From JBAWAP01 sp049589355 (GTDB lineage: Bacteria; Chloroflexota; Anaerolineae; VGOG01), in the NCBI GenBank assembly GCA_049589355.1, contig JBAWAP010000154.1, forward strand, positions 1 to 5,293: DNA of 5,293 bases, in the 5' to 3' direction. The first letter of the stretch is position 1. Every line of letters starts with the position of its first letter. The notes beneath the pieces were generated by a model that saw nothing but the letters and a program-made list of their open reading frames with translations, did no database searches and had not been told where the DNA came from. This document shows, one piece after another, positions 1-5,293 of the stretch. Made by a program: the position numbers and the translations under genes.

Positions 1-289
1 CGGAGACGTAGGTCAGCCCATTGGGCAAGGTGTCGGTCAGAACCACATTCGCAGCGGCGACAGTGCCGAAGTTGTTGTAAGACACCCGATAGGTGAAATC
101 CTGACCCCGTACCGCTGCCCCCTCTGCGTTCTTCGATACCCCTATGTCTACAGATGCCTGGGCGGCAGCCGATGGAGTGTCTGTCAAGATCTGGAATATC
201 CACGGAGAGAAAGCGATCACGACCACGAGTATGGCCATGACGCTCAAACTGGCCAGAGTTCTCTTGTGGATTTGCACTTGCCACTTCAT
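1..289 (-). CDS. Secreted DUF11-domain protein, 3' part outside window
   Basis: The first 96 codons of a gene cut by the left edge. The product opens with MKWQVQIHKRT, a hydrophobic core (SVMAILVVVIAF), and a clear signal peptidase I site after Ala45 (SAAAQA). From residue 47, VDIGVSKNAEGAAVRG, then FTYRVSYNNFGTVAAANV and LTDTLPNGLTYVS match DUF11, a beta-sandwich repeat of bacterial surface and extracellular proteins that is often present in many copies. The chosen ATG (287-289) has GAGGGG just upstream; an in-frame ATG ten codons earlier (317-319) has no good ribosome site. The gene starts 52 bases after the C25 stop on the same strand with no terminator seen, so co-transcription is plausible. 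Total length, repeat number and anchor cannot be seen. Confidence 0.85.
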   Translation of the reverse strand, partial: MKWQVQIHKRTLASLSVMAILVVVIAFSPWIFQILTDTPSAAAQASVDIGVSKNAEGAAVRGQDFTYRVSYNNFGTVAAANVVLTDTLPNGLTYVS

Positions 290-292
290 CTG

Positions 293-298
293 CCCCTC
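293..298 (-). promoter_or_regulatory. Ribosome binding site of the DUF11 gene
   Basis: GAGGGG on the minus strand lies 3 bases before the ATG at 287-289. It supports that start rather than the in-frame ATG at 317-319. Confidence 0.55.
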
Positions 299-341
299 GC
301 CGTTCAACGCGCCAATCATATCCGTGATGGAAACCATTGGC

Positions 342-2450
342 CTAGCTTCGTTCGCCTCTATAAGCTATCACTACAAAGATGTTGTCCGGATCGTTAGTGT
401 AGAAGGCCAGAAAGCCTTCATACTTGCCTTGTTCAGAAGGAATAAAGTTGAAGATAAGTTCTTTGCTGCTATGTGGTTCAACTCGATTTGGAAAACTGAA
501 CATGATAGGCCTGATATCGCCTCCTGACGGTGGTAGACCATTTCTAAGATAATAGCTAAAAGAAGGAACAGGACTTATCTGAAGCGGCGCCGCACCTTCA
601 TTTCTTACGTTAATCCTCAGCTCACTTCCTCTATATCCCTCTGCTCCTATAGCGCCACTATCTAAGACCGAAATCTCCCCAAAATCCAGCTCCCTGGCTG
701 ACAAACGTAATATTGGAGCGGCTTCGGGCTTCTTCCTGATCCTTAGTGTTGGATCACCCAGCAGAGTCATGGAGGACAAAAAATTAGCGTATTGGTAAGC
801 TTCACCAAAAGTGGCCCCCAAAGAAAGCGGGAAAAGAGCTGATGTTCCAGATTCCAGGTTGCCGAAAACGGGGACGGTAGAAGCCAAAACAACCAATCCA
901 TTTCCATGGAATAGGTAGGCACCAGCGACGTAATTCTTCTTGGTGAAATCCCCATTAGAACATGACCAGATGAAGTAAAAGTATGGTTGGGGTCTGACTT
1001 TCTGAATGATTTCCGAGCTAATGATCTCTGTTCCAATCTGCTGAGTTGTGGATGTCCCATGAAGATTGAAGTAGGCCAGCTCAAAATCCTCCTGGAGCTT
1101 ACCCAAGTAACTCTGGACGTCTACCCGCATGCCGCTGTTGAAGAGCAGAGTAGCGTCGGATGGGTAATACAAGCCAATACGCTCCACGAGACGGTCTGCA
1201 TCTGCCAAATAGCGTTCTCTTTCTTGCCCCGGCACTCCTTCTAGCCCAATAGGGTCGAAGATAAGGATTTTCCTAGGCGACTTAATCTGACCAGTTCTAT
1301 ATGCATGGTTTCGCTCGAAATATTCTCGAAGTAGGGCATATCCCTTCCCTTCAGTCTCAGGAGGTTTCAACCGTCCTACCCATATCTCTGGTAAGAGAGA
1401 CAATGTCTTGATTGGAGGATCAAAAACGCCGTTAGAATCGAGCGCGAAGTTGTCGTCGAGGTCCATGTAGTAGAAATCTGTGGGGACCAGCATGAGATCA
1501 GGACTATTGAGCCGTGCCCGTACGTAGGTTGTCGGGATATCACCAATCAGCACAGCCCCAATCAGGCCTTGTCGCCTGAGTTCTAGCAGCTTAGCACGCA
1601 CCTCGTCGGGTTCTCTGAACTTCTGAACAAACAAGATCACCCTTGCCTGAAGGTCCCTTTCAATATCCCCCTGGTATTGCTGGACTTGCTCTTCGAGGGC
1701 GGTATAAGTCGCATCATCTACGAAAAGAGCCACGAGGCTAGAAGAGGACGCCTCTTTTGATAAAGATGAGGACGAGGGCGATGGTGGCTGCACTTGTTCA
1801 GATGAACCTGACGAGCTAGCCTCTTGCCGCAGAAGATCGGTTAACTCCGTCACCATGCTTGAAATGGTCTCAATGTCGGTCTCGGCGGCCGCTTGCTCAC
1901 CATTGCCGTAGAACCATATGCCTGTTGCCAAAGCGTCTTTCGCTGCCGGCGGCGGTTCGTCTACACGACTGAACGATTTCAAGGTTGCTGCGAGATCAAG
2001 TAACACCCTTAAGCGATCGGCGTCCAATTCTGTTTCTGCTTGCCTGTCGCGACATTCATCTTGATAAGTTGCCTTACCATTTGCTCGGATGGTCAGGTAG
2101 TCGCAGTACCCGAAGAAACCACCCCCACGACGGTATTCCACAAGGTAGCCAGTTGGCCCCTTAAGCGGAGGCTCGCTCGGCTGTTCAGGACTTCTCTCAT
2201 CAGGTTGACCAGCCATAACCGGAGGTTCTGGTCCCTCAGATGGGGCGATGGGAACGGGGCCTGAGGGCGAGGCATCAGAAGTCGTTGATTGACCTGGTCT
2301 GCTCACTTCAACCTCCACTGTGGTGGGCGGCTGACCTGGAATATCGCTCCTTCTACGGACTTGTGTGGATGAGAAACAGCTACTGGTCAGAATCATGACA
2401 ACCAGTAGTGTCACGAGTAGGCTGAGTGTGAATAGATCTTTTGTCTTCAT
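342..2450 (-). CDS. Predicted lipoprotein: emfourin-like domain fused to a C25 gingipain-type cysteine peptidase
   Basis: A 702-residue exported protease. The ATG at 2448-2450 is chosen because GGGAGAGAGGG lies 8 bases upstream and the protein then opens with a signal peptide (MKTKD, hydrophobic stretch, LTSSC at 21-25). An in-frame ATG 25 codons upstream lacks a good ribosome site. Cys25 may be lipidated, but Thr at -3 makes the lipobox imperfect. Order: Pro-rich tether (26-100), emfourin-like domain (102-208), Ser-rich linker (210-238), C25 peptidase (239-572), ASH/choice-of-anchor-D-like beta domain (580-700). The C25 call rests on AVLIGDIP, YFNLHGTS with catalytic His464, FIWSCSNGDF with catalytic Cys497, and the family signature LLGDPTLRI. 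It is a clan CD (caspase-like) fold. No type IX secretion tail is seen, which fits anchoring by lipid. Substrate preference cannot be read. Lies 114 bases downstream of the M4 gene. Confidence 0.88.
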   Translation of the reverse strand: MKTKDLFTLSLLVTLLVVMILTSSCFSSTQVRRRSDIPGQPPTTVEVEVSRPGQSTTSDASPSGPVPIAPSEGPEPPVMAGQPDERSPEQPSEPPLKGPTGYLVEYRRGGGFFGYCDYLTIRANGKATYQDECRDRQAETELDADRLRVLLDLAATLKSFSRVDEPPPAAKDALATGIWFYGNGEQAAAETDIETISSMVTELTDLLRQEASSSGSSEQVQPPSPSSSSLSKEASSSSLVALFVDDATYTALEEQVQQYQGDIERDLQARVILFVQKFREPDEVRAKLLELRRQGLIGAVLIGDIPTTYVRARLNSPDLMLVPTDFYYMDLDDNFALDSNGVFDPPIKTLSLLPEIWVGRLKPPETEGKGYALLREYFERNHAYRTGQIKSPRKILIFDPIGLEGVPGQERERYLADADRLVERIGLYYPSDATLLFNSGMRVDVQSYLGKLQEDFELAYFNLHGTSTTQQIGTEIISSEIIQKVRPQPYFYFIWSCSNGDFTKKNYVAGAYLFHGNGLVVLASTVPVFGNLESGTSALFPLSLGATFGEAYQYANFLSSMTLLGDPTLRIRKKPEAAPILRLSARELDFGEISVLDSGAIGAEGYRGSELRINVRNEGAAPLQISPVPSFSYYLRNGLPPSGGDIRPIMFSFPNRVEPHSSKELIFNFIPSEQGKYEGFLAFYTNDPDNIFVVIAYRGERS
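1737..1823 (-). repeat. Ser-rich linker between the emfourin-like and C25 domains
   Basis: Residues 210-238 (EASSSGSSEQ, then PPSPSSSSLSKEASSSS) are about half serine. This is a low-complexity flexible linker that separates the N-terminal module from the protease and could be a processing site, since C25 enzymes are generally made with an N-terminal prosegment. Confidence 0.7.
1827..2147 (-). other. Emfourin-like domain (M4-peptidase inhibitor family) in the C25 lipoprotein
   Basis: Residues 102-208 of the 702-residue protein. The pattern GGGFFGYCDYLTI, a G.ATY turn, a long helix-like ELDADRLRVLLDLAATL, then AAKDALATGIWFYGNGEQ and a C-terminal helix ISSMVTELTDLL resembles emfourin and related small domains in Chloroflexota lipoproteins (GGF.G start, late A.DA...Y strand). 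Emfourin of Serratia inhibits the M4 enzyme protealysin and is encoded beside it. The two cysteines (116 and 133) could form a disulfide. The match is from memory of the family pattern, so it is moderate; an unrelated small alpha/beta domain is the alternative. Confidence 0.5.
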
Positions 2451-2458
2451 CCTCTGTA

Positions 2459-2469
2459 CCCTCTCTCCC
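2459..2469 (-). promoter_or_regulatory. Ribosome binding site of the C25 lipoprotein gene
   Basis: GGGAGAGAGGG on the minus strand ends 8 bases before the ATG at 2448-2450. It decides this start over the in-frame ATGs 9 and 25 codons upstream (2475-2477 and 2523-2525), which lack a comparable purine tract and would put extra residues before the signal peptide. Confidence 0.7.
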
Positions 2470-2564
2470 TTACTCATTCCAAAGGTCACACATACGAAAC
2501 GTTGCCGCCGAGTGTCTGGCTCCACGCAAACTCTCTCTTTGCCACAGTCGCTGACCTTCTCGTC

Positions 2565-5293
2565 CTATGGCACAGGCGAGACGAACCAGGTCCAGATTTC
2601 CGACCGCACGTTGTTCGACTCGTTAGTCTCAGCTATTACCCTGGTATGATCAACCTCAACCCGCACAGTATGGTTACCGGCACTATGGACTTGAACCTCA
2701 ATACTACCGTATTGCCGTTCCCCCGCCCCGAGCCCATTCGTGTACCAGGTATGAATCTCCTGACTGTCAATCCACATCCTGGTGAAGAAAGCGCCTGCGC
2801 CGTAAATACCGACAGCGTCGAATCCTTCACCAACCTTGGTGCATTCAGTGGAATTCTCACCATACAATTGGTTGCATGCATCCAGTATGCCGCGACGTGC
2901 ATCCGCAAAGTCCGAATTGTTTGTCAGATAATTCGTTAGAGCGAGGTAATAGATTCGCTCTGTCTTGTCTCGACCGATAGAAGTTGCGATATTGTACGCC
3001 GCCTTATTGGGGATACCGCTGTTGATGTGCACACCACAGTTATCATTCCACCATCCACAGGGTCCCCAGTATGTTCTGATCTCGCTCATATGTGCGGGCT
3101 GCCAGGGGTTGCCTGCGTGAGGATCAGACATACTGCGCCACTGGGCTTGAGCACTCTGGGTGATAGTCTCACCAATTAACCAGTCATCACGGTCGACCAT
3201 AGCACCGAAGACATCCGAGAAAGACTCGTTCAGTGCTCCACGTTGGCCTTCATAGGGCCAGTTCGGGATTTCGCGATCGGTTATCGCGTGTGTCAACTCG
3301 TGAGCCACTATATCCAGCGCCAGACCGAACGCATCATAATTTTGGCCATCCCCGTCGCAGTATACCATCTGGGCCCCAGTCCAGCAGGCCTGAGGACATC
3401 CGGTGCCACAGACTCTTGGACCACCCGCGTGGACGGTGGACCTGAGTGTTGCCCCGGCATCGTCGTAACTATCGCGTTGGTGTGTATTCCAGTAGTAATC
3501 GTATACCCTCCCAGTGTTCTCGTGAGTTGTCCATGCAATATTATCAGGGTGGGACTGCGTGGTTTCGGTAATTATTAGTGTACCTGGAAGGACATCGCCC
3601 CCATTCGCTGCGTAGGTCTCTCGGTTACGCGCAATCTTGATCTCGCTATACATCCATAGCACGGAACCTGAGTGAGCATCAACAAAGTAAACCCAACTCC
3701 CTCCAAGATTGGGCGACAGGATGCTGAACATCCAAGCCAAGGATGGCTGTCCTGTCTCTGTGGTGATCACTATTCTACCATGCTCAACAGGTGTAGCTAG
3801 TGGATCTCCCAGGTTGAGCCTAGCAGCCTGAACCGCCTCATCGAAGCCAATTGTGGGTTCAACAGAAACTTCGATGTTTGGCACGTATGTCCCGTTAACA
3901 CTTTTGACTTCGCCTGCATCATTGATGTGAACTATTAGCTGTGCACCAAATACTTCGACACCGTCCTTCACCTGCTGGAATTTCACATGCGACCAGCCGA
4001 GGCTATCGACTTTAGACCGAATAAGGGTCAGTTCATCGACTGGATTCTGCATGTCGAATAGGGCTCCATACGTCTTGAAGAAGCGCATGGCTAGGTCTTC
4101 GACCGACTCACCATCACGCCTATGCAGATCAATTCTGCCCGCTACATGTGACGGCACCCCTGTGTCGGGATCCACCGCGAGTTTGAGATCATCTAACTGG
4201 TCTCCAAATTGCGCAACTTTACTGTCCGGCAGGACGCTATCTTGCGAGCGAGTTGGCTCAGAGCCGAAGTTCTTGATGCTAAAGGTGATGTTCTCCCATT
4301 GATCAACCGCTAAGGGGGTTGTTGTGGACCAGATATCTTCTACTGCAAGATCCACACCCGTCGTGCTCCATGTCCAGGTCTCGCTGCGGCTGTTGTTGGA
4401 TTCATCAGACTCAGAAACTGCATTAGTTGTATCGGTATCTACTTGGATGGTATGAGTGCCTGCGTTGTTGGCCCGTACATTTACACTGCCCGTAGCAGCA
4501 TAACCTGCGCTAAGGCCATTGGTATACCAGGTCCAGATTTCCTGCCCATCGAACCACATCTTGGTGTAGAAGGTTGTCGCCGTGGAGGCGCTCCCTTGGT
4601 TTCTGATCTGGAAGGTGATGTCCTCCCACTCCCCCGCCGTCAACGGTGTGGTGTTCGACCAGATGTCATACACGATCAGGTCCACGTTCCCCCCAGCCCA
4701 GTTCCACGTCTCGCTGCGGCTGTTGTTGCCCTCATTCGACTCCGACACCGCCCCCGTCGTATCCGTCTCCACCCGGACGGTGTGGTACCCTCCATAGGTG
4801 GTTTTTACATCAATCGACCCAATAGTATAATAACCTGCACCCAGGCCATTAGTATACCAGGTGCCAATATCGTAGCCATCAAACCACATCTTGGTGTAAA
4901 AAGTGGCGGATGTCCCGGAACTACCTTGATTATATATCTCAAAAGTGATGTTTTCCCATTCGCCAGCAGTGAGAGGAGTACTTTCGGACCAAATATCGTA
5001 CACGATTAGATCGGGTGAACCTAATAGTTTCCCTCTATCCTGACCCAGCACAATGCGCGGCGGGGTTGGAGAAGTATCGCCAATAACAATCCGCCCCACA
5101 CCGTTATCAGGAACAAGTTCCCGTTCCTGCCCCTCGTCCTGAACCTCGACCAGCTTCCCCTGAGTCACCTGAGGAGGAGTCGCACTTCCATCGCCGCGGG
5201 TGACCAACCCTCGCACAGCACCATGGACAAGCTCCCGTTCCTGCCCCTCGCCCTGAACCTCGACCAGCTTCCCCTGAGTCACCTGAGGAGGAG
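2565..5293 (-). CDS. Secreted M4 (thermolysin-type) metallopeptidase nested inside a CARDB domain, 5' end outside window
   Basis: Zinc endopeptidase of family M4, presumably extracellular. Residues are numbered from the GTG codon at 5280-5282. That codon is not taken as the start: the frame stays open to the window edge, the GTG lies inside a tandem repeat, and no signal peptide is visible. Order: 38-residue repeats (1-86), CARDB 1 (91-200), CARDB 2 (201-310), first part of CARDB 3 (311-344), FTP/PepSY-type propeptide (about 345-550), M4 catalytic domain (about 553-828), rest of CARDB 3 (829-904), stop TAG. All active-site elements are present: HELTH (661-665, zinc ligands H661 and H665, catalytic E662), NESFSD (third ligand E686), and D747 with H752 in DNCGVHINSGIPNKAAY. 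The catalytic domain ends in the family-typical FDAVGI. All eight cysteines lie in the catalytic domain. The M4 assignment is very secure. The nested layout is read directly from the alignment. Substrate is unknown. Confidence 0.95.
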   Translation of the reverse strand, partial: PPQVTQGKLVEVQGEGQERELVHGAVRGLVTRGDGSATPPQVTQGKLVEVQDEGQERELVPDNGVGRIVIGDTSPTPPRIVLGQDRGKLLGSPDLIVYDIWSESTPLTAGEWENITFEIYNQGSSGTSATFYTKMWFDGYDIGTWYTNGLGAGYYTIGSIDVKTTYGGYHTVRVETDTTGAVSESNEGNNSRSETWNWAGGNVDLIVYDIWSNTTPLTAGEWEDITFQIRNQGSASTATTFYTKMWFDGQEIWTWYTNGLSAGYAATGSVNVRANNAGTHTIQVDTDTTNAVSESDESNNSRSETWTWSTTGVDLAVEDIWSTTTPLAVDQWENITFSIKNFGSEPTRSQDSVLPDSKVAQFGDQLDDLKLAVDPDTGVPSHVAGRIDLHRRDGESVEDLAMRFFKTYGALFDMQNPVDELTLIRSKVDSLGWSHVKFQQVKDGVEVFGAQLIVHINDAGEVKSVNGTYVPNIEVSVEPTIGFDEAVQAARLNLGDPLATPVEHGRIVITTETGQPSLAWMFSILSPNLGGSWVYFVDAHSGSVLWMYSEIKIARNRETYAANGGDVLPGTLIITETTQSHPDNIAWTTHENTGRVYDYYWNTHQRDSYDDAGATLRSTVHAGGPRVCGTGCPQACWTGAQMVYCDGDGQNYDAFGLALDIVAHELTHAITDREIPNWPYEGQRGALNESFSDVFGAMVDRDDWLIGETITQSAQAQWRSMSDPHAGNPWQPAHMSEIRTYWGPCGWWNDNCGVHINSGIPNKAAYNIATSIGRDKTERIYYLALTNYLTNNSDFADARRGILDACNQLYGENSTECTKVGEGFDAVGIYGAGAFFTRMWIDSQEIHTWYTNGLGAGERQYGSIEVQVHSAGNHTVRVEVDHTRVIAETNESNNVRSEIWTWFVSPVP
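2571..2798 (-). repeat. CARDB-type domain 3, second part (after the peptidase)
   Basis: Residues 829-904, beginning AGAFFTRMW, then TWYTNGLGAG, HTVRVEVDHT and ETNESNN, ending SEIWTWF one residue before the last codon. This matches positions 35-110 of the CARDB unit. It has no opening strands of its own and starts right after the peptidase's terminal FDAVGIYG. Together with residues 311-344 it restores one complete 110-residue unit with no residue gained or lost. Confidence 0.8.
2799..4250 (-). other. Peptidase insert: FTP/PepSY propeptide plus M4 catalytic domain
   Basis: Residues 345-828 (484 residues) lie between the two parts of CARDB 3. The first about 205 residues look like a standard M4 propeptide: an FTP-like part (around 375-468, with HVKFQQVKDGVEVFGAQLIVH split over two strands) and a PepSY-like part (around 478-546, GFDEAVQAA to VYFVDAHSGSVLW). 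The enzyme follows from about 553. HELTH is encoded at 3288-3302, the third zinc ligand E686 at 3225-3227 and the catalytic H752 at 3027-3029. D747 sits five residues before H752, as Asp226 does before His231 in thermolysin. Cys 625, 629, 633, 642, 742, 749, 803 and 814 could form disulfides. Propeptide processing around 548-560 is inferred from the family. Confidence 0.88.
4251..4352 (-). repeat. CARDB-type domain 3, first part (before the peptidase)
   Basis: Residues 311-344, DLAVEDIWS through WENITFSIKNFGSEPT. They match positions 1-34 of the 110-residue unit in domains 1 and 2. The match stops in the NQGS/NFGS loop between two predicted strands, where the peptidase propeptide begins. The missing part of the domain is found at 2571-2798. 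Confidence 0.8.
4353..4682 (-). repeat. CARDB-type domain 2 of the M4 protein
   Basis: Residues 201-310, exactly 110 residues after domain 1 and the same length. It shares DLIVYDIWS, TPLTAGEWE, FYTKMWFDG, TWYTNGL and NNSRSETW with domain 1. It is followed directly by the first strands of domain 3. The DNA of its first half belongs to a GC-rich patch shared with the second half of domain 1, while its second half is less GC-rich. Confidence 0.8.
4683..5012 (-). repeat. CARDB-type domain 1 of the M4 protein
   Basis: Residues 91-200, starting DLIVYDIWS and ending in a Trp-rich tail (SETWNW). The pattern of an opening DL.V strand, a WENITF strand, NQGS loop, TKMWFDG, HTVRVETD and NEGNNS is that of CARDB (cell adhesion related domain in bacteria), an Ig-like beta sandwich common in exported proteins. 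It aligns with domain 2 over 110 residues with no gap; by eye about two thirds of residues are identical. No cysteine. Probable role: spacer or binding module. Confidence 0.8.
5113..5293 (-). repeat. 114-bp (38-residue) tandem repeat in the N-terminal part of the M4 protein
   Basis: Two copies of a 67-base block lie at 5113-5179 and 5227-5293, offset by 114 bases, with only two mismatches (5118/5232 and 5137/5251). They encode VTQGKLVEVQ followed by EGQERELV. The second copy runs into the window edge, so more units may follow. The 47 bases after each block are diverged but keep register: a GD..S.TPP motif recurs at the same 38-residue spacing before CARDB 1, as a decayed third unit (around residues 68-75). 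The repeat is hydrophilic with alternating charge. I do not recognise the family; a spacer or stalk is the plain reading. Confidence 0.85.

Noticed and set aside
144..527. 127-codon open frame on the plus strand spanning the DUF11/C25 junction
   Set aside because: It runs opposite a convincing signal peptide and the conserved C-terminal beta domain of the C25 protein; no domain of its own.
2451..2525. Longer start for the C25 gene (25 extra residues, or 9 from the middle ATG)
   Set aside because: The extra residues are not signal-like, and the strongest ribosome site is placed for the ATG at 2448-2450.
2451..2564. Terminator or promoter between the M4 and C25 genes
   Set aside because: No stable hairpin with a T run and no well-spaced -35/-10 pair could be seen on the minus strand.
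2502..2939. 145-codon open frame on the plus strand
   Set aside because: Antisense to the end of the M4 gene and the following gap; protein-like features are absent and the minus-strand frame is clearly the real gene.
2799..4250. Insertion of the peptidase by a mobile element with target-site duplication
   Set aside because: No direct repeat or inverted repeat is visible at the two junctions; the insertion looks old and protein-level.
4443..5009. 188-codon open frame on the plus strand
   Set aside because: It lies fully opposite the CARDB repeats, and its own internal similarity only mirrors those repeats. No ribosome site and no recognisable domain.
5280..5282. GTG as start codon of the M4 gene
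   Set aside because: The frame is open upstream, the GTG encodes the Val of the tandem repeat, and no signal peptide follows. The true start is outside the window.

Overview
The window carries three genes, all on the minus strand and read from the right edge to the left. None has a visible terminator or convincing promoter between it and the next (gaps of 114 and 52 bases), so they may form one operon. All three look exported. The domain set (CARDB, DUF11, an emfourin-like domain, a C25 peptidase with a 'choice-of-anchor D'-like tail) and the roughly mid-range GC content suggest a free-living bacterium with large modular exoproteins. My best guess is Chloroflexota, from remembered family resemblance only.

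Right to left: (1) 2565-5293, a thermolysin-type (M4) zinc metallopeptidase whose 5' end lies outside the window. It begins with a 38-residue tandem repeat, then two 110-residue CARDB-type domains, then a third CARDB domain that is split in two by the whole peptidase (propeptide plus catalytic domain, 484 residues). (2) 342-2450, a predicted surface lipoprotein with a Pro-rich tether, an emfourin-like domain (emfourins are protein inhibitors of M4 peptidases), a Ser-rich linker, a C25 (gingipain-type) cysteine peptidase with intact His and Cys, and an ASH-like beta domain at the C-terminus. (3) 1-289, the first 96 codons of a secreted DUF11 adhesin- or stalk-type protein, cut by the left edge.

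The most interesting point is the architecture of gene 1. If the three CARDB units are aligned without gaps, the peptidase drops into one loop of the third, and the two halves rejoin to exactly the same 110-residue length as units 1 and 2. M4 enzymes normally cleave off their propeptide, so the split domain would end up on two chains and could clamp them together. The second point is the neighbour: an M4-inhibitor-like domain fused to a second protease, encoded immediately downstream of an M4 protease. Together these suggest a surface proteolytic module with built-in control, which is inference.
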